A stretch of 64,000 bases of DNA from Mycobacteroides sp. LB1 (GTDB lineage Bacteria; Actinomycetota; Actinomycetes; Mycobacteriales; Mycobacteriaceae). The position numbers and the translations under genes were made by a program. Below the pieces are notes generated by a model. That model did no database searches. It was given only the letters and a program-made list of their open reading frames with translations, and was not told the DNA's origin. The DNA lies in NCBI RefSeq assembly GCF_013449725.1, contig NZ_JACCFF010000004.1:310001-374000 (forward strand), read 5' to 3'. Shown in pieces: positions 16,014 to 24,545 of this stretch (position 1 is its first letter; each line of letters opens with the position of its first letter).

Positions 16014-16466
16014 ATGGCAGATCTGGAGCTGTTGTTCAGCGAGCTGGTCAGATGGGAAATCGGCTTGTGGAACGCCGTGGACGCACGGCTGCGCGCCGAT
16101 TTTGATCTGCCGCTGAGCCGGTATGAGCCGATGCGCGTCATCGGGCGGCGCGGCTCGTGCCGGGTCAACGACATTGCCACCGAGCTGTCAATCACGGTCG
16201 GCGGCACCAGCAAGCTGATTGACCGCATCGAAGGCTCCGATCACTGCCGGCGTCGACCGAATCCAGACGACGGGCGCTCCTCGACCATCGAGTTGACTTC
16301 GTCCGGTAGGCGCCTGCTGGCCAAGGCGAAATTGTCCCTGGAGGACGAACTTTCGAGCCGCTTGGGGACGGTGTTGTCCGCTCGCGAGTTGCAGCAGTTC
16401 TCAAAGATCTTGACCAAAGCCGCGGCCGCGGGACAGACAGCAGTGAAGGATGGGACGGCATCATGA
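16014..16466 (+). CDS. MarR family transcriptional regulator
   Basis: 150 residues from ATG 16014, preceded by GAGAGGA. An in-frame ATG at 15981 is rejected because it lies inside the second operator palindrome. The winged HTH covers about residues 45-100 (CRVNDIATELSITVGGTSKLIDRIEGS, then the wing RRPNPDDGRSSTIELTSSGR). The C-terminal helix ends in the junction to the next gene, with which it overlaps by 4 bp. It probably represses itself and the downstream oxidoreductase through the two palindromes. The motif resembles regulators of quinone- or electrophile-detoxifying reductases; that role is inference. Confidence 0.86.
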   Translation: MADLELLFSELVRWEIGLWNAVDARLRADFDLPLSRYEPMRVIGRRGSCRVNDIATELSITVGGTSKLIDRIEGSDHCRRRPNPDDGRSSTIELTSSGRRLLAKAKLSLEDELSSRLGTVLSARELQQFSKILTKAAAAGQTAVKDGTAS

Positions 16467-17443
16467 CCACCACCATGCGGGCCATCGTTCTGGACGCCCC
16501 GGGGCCCCCGCAGGCCCTGAAGATCCGGGAGCTGCCGGTCCCGGAACCGGTCAACGGGTGGGTACTCATTGCGGTGAAAGCTTTCGGCTTGAATCGATCT
16601 GAACTGCATACCCGCTTGGGCCTGGCGGAAGGGGTTACCTTTCCGCGGGTACTCGGTATCGAGGCCACCGGTGTGGTGGCAGCTTGCCCCGGCGGTGAGT
16701 TCGCGGTCGGGCAGCAGGTGATGGCCATGATGGGCGGCATGGGCCGTGAGTTCGACGGCGGATACGCCGAGTACACCTGTGTGCCCGCTACACAGGTGAC
16801 CGCCTTTTCCAGCGGCTTGGACTGGGCCACGCTGGGTGCCGTTCCCGAGATGCTGCAAACGTCGTACGGATCTCTGACGGTAGGACTGGACGTCAGCGCC
16901 GGTCAGTCGCTTCTCATCCGGGGCGGCACCTCTTCGATCGGGATGGCCACTGCGGTGCTGGCGAAACAGCGCAATATGACCGTGTTCTCCACCACGCGAA
17001 ACCGCGGTAAGGCCGACGCGTTAGTCGGGATCGGTGTCGACCATGTCCTCATCGACGACGGCCAGGTCGCACGCCAAGTCCGAGACATTCTGCCCGACGG
17101 CGTCGATACCGCGCTGGAACTCATTGGCACACCAACGCTTCCGGACACCCTGCGTGCCACTCGCGTTCACGGGGTGGTGTGCTTCACCGGAATGCTGTCC
17201 AACCAGTGGATAGTCAATGAGTTTTACCCTATCGATTACATCCCGCGGGGCGTCCGTCTGACCTCCTACGGCGGAGGCACCGCCGACCTGCCCGCACACG
17301 TCCTGCAGGAGTATCTCGACGGCGCAGCCTCCGGCAACACCCACATTCCTATCGATCGTGTTTATACCTTCGACCAGATCGTCGAGGCGCATACCGCTAT
17401 GGAAGCGGGGAGCGCGAGCGGGAAATTGGTCGTAACCATCTAG
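16463..17443 (+). CDS. Quinone-reductase-like MDR oxidoreductase
   Basis: 326 residues of the zinc-free medium-chain dehydrogenase/reductase family (NADPH:quinone reductase type). The N-terminal GroES-like domain has FGLNRSELHTRLGLAEGVTF and PRVLGIEATGVV. The nucleotide-binding domain has LLIRGGTSSIGMATAVLAKQ, a glycine-rich loop with the T/R pattern of NADPH users (FSTTRNRGKA). No structural-zinc cysteines are seen. It is co-translated with the preceding MarR gene, which suggests inducible reduction of quinones or reactive enones. Its exact substrate is unknown. Confidence 0.87.
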   Translation: MTTTMRAIVLDAPGPPQALKIRELPVPEPVNGWVLIAVKAFGLNRSELHTRLGLAEGVTFPRVLGIEATGVVAACPGGEFAVGQQVMAMMGGMGREFDGGYAEYTCVPATQVTAFSSGLDWATLGAVPEMLQTSYGSLTVGLDVSAGQSLLIRGGTSSIGMATAVLAKQRNMTVFSTTRNRGKADALVGIGVDHVLIDDGQVARQVRDILPDGVDTALELIGTPTLPDTLRATRVHGVVCFTGMLSNQWIVNEFYPIDYIPRGVRLTSYGGGTADLPAHVLQEYLDGAASGNTHIPIDRVYTFDQIVEAHTAMEAGSASGKLVVTI

Positions 17444-17631
17444 GAGAAGTTCTTCAACCTCTCCAGAAAGCTGACAAGTGGTCAGCGCAATGGTATTGCA
17501 CCGGTCGGGGTTTCGGCCTAGCTGCCGAGTCTGAATTTGCTCGGGGGGTGAGCGGTAGGAATGAGGCAGCGCGGTCGTCAGGCTCGCGCTGTACCGGGCG
17601 TGCCGTGAACCCCTACCTGTAAGTTGAAGCT

Positions 17632-17973
17632 GTGGACGCGACGATTTACCACAACCCCCGGTGCACCAAGTCCCGCCAGGCGCTGGCCCGGCTCGAGGAT
17701 GCCGGTGCCGATATCACCGTCGTGAAGTACCTCGACGATGCGCTCACCAAGGCGCAGCTCAAGGCACTCATCAAGGATGCGGGCCTGACGGTGCGCGAGG
17801 CGGCACGCACCGGCGAGGCGGAGTACAAGGAGCTCGGCCTCGCCAACGCATCCGATGACGCCTTGCTCGACGCAATGGTCGCGCATCCGCGCTTGATTCA
17901 GCGTCCCTTCGTGGTGACCGCGAAGGGCACTCGGATGGCGCGCCCCACCGAGTCGATCGACGAGATCCTGTAG
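17632..17973 (+). CDS. ArsC-family (YfgD-like) glutaredoxin-fold protein
   Basis: 113 residues with the ArsC signature at the N-terminus: TIYHNPRCTKSRQAL, whose Cys11 is the expected nucleophile, and the C-terminal LIQRPFVV with the conserved Arg. Family members reduce arsenate using glutaredoxin, but the short YfgD-type proteins may act on other substrates. There is no arsenite exporter or ars operon beside it, so the arsenate reductase role is uncertain. The start is GTG 17632. The 188-bp region upstream shows no convincing promoter element to my eye. Confidence 0.85.
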   Translation: MDATIYHNPRCTKSRQALARLEDAGADITVVKYLDDALTKAQLKALIKDAGLTVREAARTGEAEYKELGLANASDDALLDAMVAHPRLIQRPFVVTAKGTRMARPTESIDEIL

Positions 17974-18137
17974 CTCTCGGCTTGCCGACGAGTACGGCGG
18001 CGGCAACCCCGGCGGCGACGCCAATCACGGTGTCGAGGCCGCGATACAGGATCAGTGTGAGCCGCCGGGCGTGCCTGTCCAAGAGATGTCGCCGCTGAGT
18101 CGATAGGCAGACCCGATCACCCGTGGTAGAACGAGCC

Positions 18138-19028
18138 ATGCAGTTCCGTCAGCTCGAATATTTTGTGGCGCTGGCGCGGGAACGACACTTCGCCCGTGCG
18201 GCATCGGCGTGCTACGTCTCCCAGCCGGCGCTATCGGAGGCCATCCGCAAGCTCGAACACGAGCTGGGTGTCCCCTTGGTATTGCGCGGGTCGAACTTTG
18301 AGGGACTAACCCCGGAGGGAGACCGCTTGGTCCTTTGGGCCCGAAGGATTCTCGCGGACCGTGATGCGCTGGAGCATGAGGTGACGGCGTTGCGCAGCGG
18401 ACTCACCGGTGAACTGCGGCTGGGCGTGGTACCCGGCGCTGCGACCCGTGTCGCGCTCATGGCCGATGCGTTTTGCGGTGAGCACCCGTTGGTGCGGGTA
18501 CGGATCGAGTCCAGCCTGCGATCCGCCGAGATCCTGGATCGCATCCGCCGGTTTGAGCTGGATGCGGGCGTGGTCTACGACGACGGGTTACAGACCGAAG
18601 GGCTGGAGGTGACCCGTCTCTACGAGGAACGCTATGTGCTGGTGGCCGGTGAGGGGTTGTTGCGTGACGCCTCCGATCCGATCGATTGGTCGGAGGCGTT
18701 GAGCCTGCCAATGTGCTTACTGCACAAGGGTATGCGTGATCGCGACCGGATCGACGAGGCGGCCGCCGAGCATGGGCTGACGGTATCGCCACGTTTGGAG
18801 GCCGACTCCGTCGCCACCCTGCTGGCCCTCGTCGGCACGGGTCGCTGGGCGGCGATCGTCGCACGGACCTGGTTCGCCACCGTGCCTGCGCCGACAGGAA
18901 CTCGAACGGTGGAACTACAGGTACCGACGCTGGGCTCGCCAGTGGCGCTGGTGCGTGCCGCGGGTGAGCCCGCGTCGTTGCTTGCGCGTGCACTGGTCCA
19001 GACCACTGCGGCGCTCGACCTGCCCTGA
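18138..19028 (+). CDS. LysR family transcriptional regulator
   Basis: 296 residues. N-terminal HTH at residues 1-60 (FRQLEYFVALARERHFARAA and SQPALSEAIRKLEHELG), then the linker and the periplasmic-binding-like effector domain (LTGELRLGVVPGAATRVALM). ATG 18138 gives the standard LysR N-terminus MQFRQLEYF; a GTG at 18123 adds five residues. It lies 157 bp upstream of the NAD formate dehydrogenase gene on the same strand with a hairpin between, so regulation of that gene is possible but not shown. Confidence 0.88.
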   Translation: MQFRQLEYFVALARERHFARAASACYVSQPALSEAIRKLEHELGVPLVLRGSNFEGLTPEGDRLVLWARRILADRDALEHEVTALRSGLTGELRLGVVPGAATRVALMADAFCGEHPLVRVRIESSLRSAEILDRIRRFELDAGVVYDDGLQTEGLEVTRLYEERYVLVAGEGLLRDASDPIDWSEALSLPMCLLHKGMRDRDRIDEAAAEHGLTVSPRLEADSVATLLALVGTGRWAAIVARTWFATVPAPTGTRTVELQVPTLGSPVALVRAAGEPASLLARALVQTTAALDLP

Positions 19029-19031
19029 TCG

Positions 19032-19056
19032 GTTCCGCCTATGGGGCGGTCGGAAC
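19032..19056. terminator. Hairpin after the LysR gene
   Basis: GTTCCG (19032-19037) pairs with CGGAAC (19051-19056), with an inner CCGCC/GGCGG pairing. It starts a few bases after the LysR stop. There is no U tract, so it may be a weak terminator or, alternatively, a regulator site in the formate dehydrogenase leader. Confidence 0.45.
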
Positions 19057-19185
19057 TTGGTCTTGGACACCCGACCATCCTGTGCCGGAAACTGAGAGTG
19101 CGTCGACAAGGACGCATCGGATAGCTGAAAAGCCATCTGCATCAGAAGAACTGGCGGCACACAGGACTGCCGCAGAGGAGTGGTC

Positions 19186-20370
19186 ATGGCGAAGATCTTG
19201 TGTGTGCTCTACCCCGACCCGGTGACGGGCTATCCGCCCGTATACGCCCGAGATTCGATTCCGGTCATCGGCGGCTATCCGGACGGGCAGACCTTGCCCA
19301 CGCCGGAGGCCATCGACTTCAACCCGGGTGAACTGCTTGGATGTGTATCCGGGGAACTCGGCTTGCGTCGCTTCCTGGAGTCACAGGACCATGAGCTGGT
19401 GGTCACCTCCGACAAGGACGGGCCCGACTCGGTGTTCGAGAAGGAGCTGCCCGACGCAGATATCGTTATCTCCCAGCCCTTCTGGCCCGCCTACCTCAGC
19501 GCGGAACGAATTGCCAAGGCGCCCAAGCTCAAACTGGCGTTAACGGCGGGTATCGGCTCGGACCACGTCGATCTGGATGCGGCCATCAAGGCCGGCATCA
19601 CCGTTGCCGAGGTCACCTACTGCAACAGCATCAGCGTCGCAGAGCACGCCGTCATGCAGATCCTTGCGCTGGTGCGTAATTACCTGCCGTCGCACCAGTG
19701 GGTCGTCGACGGAGGCTGGAACATCGCAGACAGCGTCGAAAGGGCCTATGACCTTGAGGGATTCGACGTCGGAATCATCGCGGCCGGGCGCATCGGCCAG
19801 GCCGTGATGCGCCGCCTCAAGCCGTTCGATGTGCGGCTGCACTACTTCGACACCCGCCGGTTGCCTGCCGAGGTGGAGCAGGAGCTCGGACTCATCTACC
19901 ACCCGGATGTGCAATCGTTGGTGAGCTCTGTCGACATCGTCGACATCCACGCCCCGCTGCACCCGCAGACCTACCATCTGTTCGATGCGAATCTGATCAA
20001 CTCCATGCGCCGCGGTTCGTACATTGTGAACACCGCACGCGCCGAGATCACGGTCCGCGATGCGGTGGTCGATGCCCTGCGTAGTGGACAGCTCGCCGGT
20101 TACGCCGGTGACGTCTGGTACCCGCAGCCGCCGGCCCCCGATCACCCGTGGCGCACCATGCCGCACGAAGCGATGACACCACACGTTTCCGGCACCACCC
20201 TGTCGGCGCAGGCGCGGTATGCCGCGGGTACCCGGGAGATTCTCGAGGACTTCTTTGAGCGGCGGCCCATTCGCGACGAGTACCTGATAGTCGAGGGCGG
20301 CCAGCTGGCCGGGACCGGTGCCAAGTCCTACACCGCGGACGGCTCGGCCAGTCCCGGCGCGGGCACGTAG
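19186..20370 (+). CDS. fdh: NAD-dependent formate dehydrogenase
   Basis: 394 residues, of the soluble D-2-hydroxyacid dehydrogenase-fold type (formate + NAD to CO2 + NADH), with no metal centre. Matches to the well-known Pseudomonas enzyme include the N-terminal VLYPDPVTGYPPVYARDSIP, the dinucleotide loop GIIAAGRIGQAVMRRLKPFD followed by the NAD-selecting Asp (YFDTRR), NTARAE with the substrate Arg, GYAGDVWYPQPPAPDHPWRT, and TPHVSGTTLSAQARYAAGTR with the catalytic His. The usual NTARGK is NTARAE here, a mild change beside the active Arg. ATG 19186 follows GAGGAG. It probably detoxifies formate or supplies NADH. Confidence 0.95.
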   Translation: MAKILCVLYPDPVTGYPPVYARDSIPVIGGYPDGQTLPTPEAIDFNPGELLGCVSGELGLRRFLESQDHELVVTSDKDGPDSVFEKELPDADIVISQPFWPAYLSAERIAKAPKLKLALTAGIGSDHVDLDAAIKAGITVAEVTYCNSISVAEHAVMQILALVRNYLPSHQWVVDGGWNIADSVERAYDLEGFDVGIIAAGRIGQAVMRRLKPFDVRLHYFDTRRLPAEVEQELGLIYHPDVQSLVSSVDIVDIHAPLHPQTYHLFDANLINSMRRGSYIVNTARAEITVRDAVVDALRSGQLAGYAGDVWYPQPPAPDHPWRTMPHEAMTPHVSGTTLSAQARYAAGTREILEDFFERRPIRDEYLIVEGGQLAGTGAKSYTADGSASPGAGT

Positions 20371-20521
20371 CCCGCACGAGAGTGAAGCTGCCAGGCCGCT
20401 GCTGGGGACCGATGCCCGGACAGCGGCCCGGCGGCGTCGTCGGGTGAATTGGCAGGGATCGGGCGGGATCTGGCACCGGTTGGCAGTGTCAGGAGTGCGT
20501 CACGCTGGCAGCATCGCCGAC

Positions 20522-20890
20522 ATGAGTCTCAATACGGCATTACGAGGAATTGCGGTCGGACGTGTGGCTTCGGGGATTGCCGGTTTGGCGGTCCCGCAAT
20601 TGATGGCACGATTGAGTCATGTGCCGACGACCCCTGAATTGTCCTATGTGACAAGGGTATTTGGTGCGCGTGCGATAGCCCTGGGTGTGGGGTATCTGAC
20701 GTGTCCCGAGTCGGAGCGGTCGCGGTGGCAGCGATTGGCGCTGATGGTCGACACCATTGACACCACGCACGGTGTCGCTCATGTGGTGCGTGGCGATCTG
20801 CCGCGACCGGCGGCGCTCTTCTGGGCGACATTGACCGGCGGTTTTATGGCGCTGGGTGCGTCCAAGCTTGCGAGGGATCTGGCGTCCTGA
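20522..20890 (+). CDS. Small hydrophobic conserved protein
   Basis: 122 residues from ATG 20522 (SLNTALRGIAVGRVASGIAG). Two or three hydrophobic stretches (near 8-25, 45-62 and 96-114) alternate with short polar loops (CPESERSRWQR, VRGDLPRP). It resembles small mycobacterial membrane proteins of the DUF4267 type in length and pattern, but I cannot name the family with confidence. The longer open frame upstream is Arg/Ala-rich and looks non-coding. It stands alone between the formate dehydrogenase and thiolase genes. Confidence 0.65.
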   Translation: MSLNTALRGIAVGRVASGIAGLAVPQLMARLSHVPTTPELSYVTRVFGARAIALGVGYLTCPESERSRWQRLALMVDTIDTTHGVAHVVRGDLPRPAALFWATLTGGFMALGASKLARDLAS

Positions 20891-20967
20891 CCGTGCGATC
20901 AGTACCAATGTTTACGCTCGATGCACCCGCGTAAACGGGCAACTGACTCGCGAGTAAGCTCGCCGCC

Positions 20968-22248
20968 ATGACTGCTCCTGCCAAGCGTCGCGCCGTCATC
21001 GTCGCGGGCGCGCGTACCCCGTTCGTTCGTGCCTTCGGCGACTTCACCCGGATCGATACCATCGCGCTGGCCGACGAGGCCGTACGCGGTCTGCTCGACA
21101 ACACCAAGATCTCGTCGAACGAGATCGAGGCCATCGTCTGGGGTGGGGTGATTCTGCCTGCCGGTGCGCCGAACATCGCCCGTGAGATCGCACTCGACCT
21201 GAAGCTCGGCCACGGCGTCGAGGGACACACCGTGACCCGTGCCTGCGCCTCCGGCCTGCAGGCCATCACCACGGCGGCTGCGGCCATCGAGCGCGGTGAA
21301 TACGACGTCATGATCGCCGGCGGATCGGACTCCACGTCCAACGCCGGAGTCAACTTGCCGCAGAAGCTCATTCATGCCGCCGCTCCGCTGGCACTGGGCA
21401 AGCCCAAACCAAAGGACTACCTCGACGCCGCACTGAGCCTCGCCCCGTTCACCGGGCTGCTGCCGCGCCGCCCCAAGATCGAGGAGCGCACCACCGGCGA
21501 GGTGATGGGGGAGTCGGCCGACAAGATGGCGAAGATCCACGGCATCACCCGTGAGGCGCAGGACGAGTTCGCGGTCCGCTCACACCATCGCGCCGCCGCT
21601 GCCATCAAGTCGGGGCGCTTCGACCGCGAGGTCATCCCCGTCAACGGCGTCACACGCGATGGCTTGGTCCGCGAGAACACCAGCGTGGAAAAGCTGGCCA
21701 CGCTTAAGCCGGTCTTCAACCGCGACGGCACCGTGACCGCCGGTAATGCCAGCCCACTCACCGACGGTGCGGCCGCGGTGCTGCTCATGAGCGAAGCGAA
21801 GGCGCGTGCGCTGGGTCTGCGGCCGCTCGCGGCCTTCCGGTCGTGGAGCTATGTGAGCGTGGACCCGGCCGACGAGGTGCTGATCGGACCGGCGATCTCG
21901 ATGCCGCGCGCGCTGGAGAAGGCGGGGCTGACCCTCGCCGACGTAGACTACCTCGATATCCACGAAGCCTTTGCCGCGCAGACGCTTTCGGTACTGGAGG
22001 CGCTCGGCTCCAAGAAGTGGGCGGCCGACCGGCTGGGGCGCTCCGAGGCTGTGGGCACTCCCGATATCGACAAGGTCAATGTGCACGGTGGCTCGGTGTC
22101 GATCGGTCACCCATTCGGCGCCACCGGCGCTCGCATGGTCACCACCATGGCAAACGAGCTGGCACTCACCGGTAAGGGCATTGCGCTGCTGGGGATTTGC
22201 GCGGCCGGCGGCCATGGTGCAAGCGCGGTGCTGGAACGGGTCGAGTGA
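20968..22248 (+). CDS. Acetyl-CoA acyltransferase (thiolase)
   Basis: 426 residues of the thiolase superfamily, which cleave 3-ketoacyl-CoA or condense acetyl-CoA units. The active-site Cys is in VTRACASGLQA, the His/Glu block in DIHEAFAAQ, and the C-terminal motifs SIGHPFGATGARM (His) and GICAAGGHGA (second Cys) are all intact. Mid-region insertions are as in FadI/FadA2-type thiolases of beta-oxidation, so degradation is more likely than biosynthesis. It starts at ATG 20968 and is convergent with the carotenoid oxygenase. Two hundred bases upstream show no partner hydratase/dehydrogenase gene, so it does not sit in a classic fadAB pair. Confidence 0.92.
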   Translation: MTAPAKRRAVIVAGARTPFVRAFGDFTRIDTIALADEAVRGLLDNTKISSNEIEAIVWGGVILPAGAPNIAREIALDLKLGHGVEGHTVTRACASGLQAITTAAAAIERGEYDVMIAGGSDSTSNAGVNLPQKLIHAAAPLALGKPKPKDYLDAALSLAPFTGLLPRRPKIEERTTGEVMGESADKMAKIHGITREAQDEFAVRSHHRAAAAIKSGRFDREVIPVNGVTRDGLVRENTSVEKLATLKPVFNRDGTVTAGNASPLTDGAAAVLLMSEAKARALGLRPLAAFRSWSYVSVDPADEVLIGPAISMPRALEKAGLTLADVDYLDIHEAFAAQTLSVLEALGSKKWAADRLGRSEAVGTPDIDKVNVHGGSVSIGHPFGATGARMVTTMANELALTGKGIALLGICAAGGHGASAVLERVE

Positions 22249-22278
22249 GCGACAGGCTCCAGCACCGCCGGCCCGGCC

Positions 22279-23877
22279 CTAGTGTTTGGCGATCCGATCT
22301 GTGAAGACGCCGTGATAGCTCATCGGTACGTGGAAGGGCAGCCATGCCTCGGCGGTCGGTCCCGCATCTATATGTGCGGCGTCGAAGATCATCAGCCGAC
22401 TGCGGTGTGAGGCTTCTTCGTAACCCACCGTCAGCACCCATCCGTCCTCTTCGGCGGCATCGGCGCTGCGCGGAATGAAGGTCGGCTCGACCAGTGCATT
22501 TCCTGGCGGGCAATACTTTTGAGTGTCTCCGGTCCGGTGGTCGATTCGCGCGATACCCGCGCCCTGGGTGTCGTCGGCACTCTGCACCGCCACGTAGGTG
22601 ATGTTGTGATGCTGGGTGGAACGGCGCTGGTCGAATTGAGGGAACTCGCACGCCAGGTCCGTCACCACGTCCTCGGTGACATGGCCTGAGCCGCTGATAC
22701 GCAGTCGGGTGATGCGTACGGCGTCGTCACGTTCGGTATTGGTCAGGCCGTCGTACACGGTCTTCATGTCCAGTCGGGTATCCGCACCCCAGCGCTTCAT
22801 CCCGGGCAACGTCGCGAGGGAGAGCCGGGCCAGTTCCACCACGACATCGGCTCCGTCATCGAAGGCGTTGGTGTAGTGCCATGAATAGAACGGATCGGTC
22901 TCGATCACCCGTACCTTGCCGCCGTCGCGCGGTGCGAGGATGAGATAGGTCGGTTCACCCTCTTTGACGCTCATCGAGTCCCACATCGAGACACCGCCGA
23001 ACAGCGCGCGAGGGTCGATCCGGTAGGGCGAAGCGGTGAATATCGCGTACCGCGGCGTCAACGCCATGTCGTGGATCAACGGAATACGCGTCAACCCGGG
23101 CAGCGGTACCGACCGGACGTAGTGGGTTTGTCCGTACTTATCGGTCTCGTAGAGCCGCAACTTAAGACGCGGAATCGCTTCGCTCGCCAGCTCCCTGATT
23201 CTGCGTACCCGCTCCGCGCCGTTGGGTGCCGTGCGTATCCAGGCGGGATCGATGCGGGGGTAGAAGGGGTCGATGCCGAAGTTGACGTAGCTCTCCTTGA
23301 TTGGGTCATAGGTGTAGTGCGCCGAGTAGGCGCCCACCGGACCCTGCAGGGCGCCACCCAGGCTGCATGCTCCAATGGTGTTGAGGGTGTCCAGGTCCAG
23401 CCGATGCGGCCGGCCGCCTTCGTGCAGTGCCAGCAACGAGTTCGATTCGAGCATCACGCTGGTGTTGGCGGTATTTGCCGGCATCCGTCCGAAGTTCCGG
23501 ATGGCGCCACCAGGGCGCTGGAAGACGAATCCACGCTTGACCATCGACCCGGCCTTGGTGGTTTCCAGATAGTGCTTGGTGCGCACGAACCTGTTGCGGA
23601 AGTGGACTCCGGTGCCGTCCAGGATGAAGGCGCTCACCATGCCATCAGCATCGAACAGGCTCTTGACCTGGGAAGTGCCAATGTTCCAACGCCCCGAACC
23701 ATTCCGGTAGAGCGTTCCGGTGAGCTCGGGCGGCAATGTGCCGGTGATCTCGGTGACGGCGAGATCTTCCTCGCCGCGAATGCTTTCCCAGAAGCGGGAG
23801 GGAGCGCCGTGGTCGGGCAGGGCTGGGGGAGTGACCAGCGCAGGGGATGAAACAGACAGGCTGTCAGTTACGGTCAT
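22279..23877 (-). CDS. Carotenoid cleavage oxygenase family protein
   Basis: 532 residues with the seven-blade propeller fold of the RPE65/CCO family, non-haem Fe(II) enzymes that split carotenoids, apocarotenoids or stilbenes with O2. The N-terminal signature LTGTLYRNGSGRW is present, and the four iron-binding histidines can be assigned to YSAHYTYDP, LIHDMALT, YSWHYTNAF and the C-terminal SYHGVF. No carotenoid synthesis gene is in this window. It lies 32 bp downstream of a TetR gene, and its start codon is flanked by two copies of a palindromic site (23850-23897), so expression is probably repressor-controlled. Confidence 0.92.
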   Translation of the reverse strand: MTVTDSLSVSSPALVTPPALPDHGAPSRFWESIRGEEDLAVTEITGTLPPELTGTLYRNGSGRWNIGTSQVKSLFDADGMVSAFILDGTGVHFRNRFVRTKHYLETTKAGSMVKRGFVFQRPGGAIRNFGRMPANTANTSVMLESNSLLALHEGGRPHRLDLDTLNTIGACSLGGALQGPVGAYSAHYTYDPIKESYVNFGIDPFYPRIDPAWIRTAPNGAERVRRIRELASEAIPRLKLRLYETDKYGQTHYVRSVPLPGLTRIPLIHDMALTPRYAIFTASPYRIDPRALFGGVSMWDSMSVKEGEPTYLILAPRDGGKVRVIETDPFYSWHYTNAFDDGADVVVELARLSLATLPGMKRWGADTRLDMKTVYDGLTNTERDDAVRITRLRISGSGHVTEDVVTDLACEFPQFDQRRSTQHHNITYVAVQSADDTQGAGIARIDHRTGDTQKYCPPGNALVEPTFIPRSADAAEEDGWVLTVGYEEASHRSRLMIFDAAHIDAGPTAEAWLPFHVPMSYHGVFTDRIAKH

Positions 23878-23897
23878 AACCGACAGCCTGTCTGTTT
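23850..23897. promoter_or_regulatory. Paired TetR operators around the carotenoid oxygenase start
   Basis: Two sites share the core GACAG-S-CTGTC. One is AACAGACAGGCTGTCAGTT at 23851-23869, inside the first codons, and the other is AACCGACAGCCTGTCTGTT at 23879-23897, just upstream of the ATG. Each is a near-perfect palindrome on its own, and together they form a perfect 16-bp inverted repeat (23850-23865 against 23882-23897) with 16 bases between. Binding would straddle the start codon. The TetR gene immediately upstream is the obvious candidate binder. Confidence 0.8.
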
Positions 23898-23909
23898 AAG
23901 GTGTAGGTG

Positions 23910-24545
23910 TCAAGGGTTGTCGCGAAGGGGCCCGTTGAATAACGGAAGTCGTGCCCCGCCCTCCCAGCACATGACCGTCAGATGCTCGACGAGATCGGCC
24001 CTCGACATCGTGCCGGTCCGGCGCCACCATGCCGTCGAGGCCGCCACCGCCCCAATCATGGCGCGCGACCAGGGACCGGCGGCAGCGGTCTCTGAGTTCT
24101 GGGCTGAGAGATTCATGGTGAGCAGCAGCTCCGCGCTATCGGCCAGCTGCTCGAAGAGGCCGTGGGTATCGTCGTCGCCGACGAACGCTTGCCCGCCGAG
24201 CATTCGATAGAGCTCGGGTTCCTCTTCGATCCATTCGCAGAGAGAGTCGATGAAGGCGGCGAGGCGTTGGCGGTCGGTCGCGTCGCTCGGAGTTTTCTTT
24301 CCCGTTTTGACGAGGATCTGAGCCGCGTGCCGTTGGCTCAACGCCGTCAGCAAGGATGCCCGGCTGGGAAAGATGGCATATACGACCGACCTGACGAATC
24401 CAGCCTGCCGAGCCACCTCGGCAAGCCCTACCTGCGGTCCGCCCGTTCTGACCGCCCGCTCGGCCGCGTCGAGCAGTTCTTCACGTCGCCGTTCGACATC
24501 GACGCCGGGTCCGGTTGGCCGTCCGGGTCGTCGACTACCCGCCAT
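23910..24545 (-). CDS. TetR-family regulator
   Basis: 211 residues from ATG 24545. HTH segment at about residues 30-65 (GLAEVARQAGFVRSVVYAIFPSRASLLTAL), with a TetR_C ligand domain rich in acidic and hydrophobic residues. The start overlaps the end of the upstream MPT64-like gene by 11 bp, so this gene may be read with the tail of the mce transcript as well as from its own promoter. Directly downstream lies the carotenoid oxygenase, whose start is flanked by two operator-like palindromes, its most likely target. The longer upstream frame is discarded as antisense-like sequence. Confidence 0.85.
   Translation of the reverse strand: MAGSRRPGRPTGPGVDVERRREELLDAAERAVRTGGPQVGLAEVARQAGFVRSVVYAIFPSRASLLTALSQRHAAQILVKTGKKTPSDATDRQRLAAFIDSLCEWIEEEPELYRMLGGQAFVGDDDTHGLFEQLADSAELLLTMNLSAQNSETAAAGPWSRAMIGAVAASTAWWRRTGTMSRADLVEHLTVMCWEGGARLPLFNGPLRDNP

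Noticed and set aside
17444..17480. Weak hairpin after the quinone-reductase-like gene
   Set aside because: The stem is only five bases with a long loop and no U tract; not distinguishable from chance.
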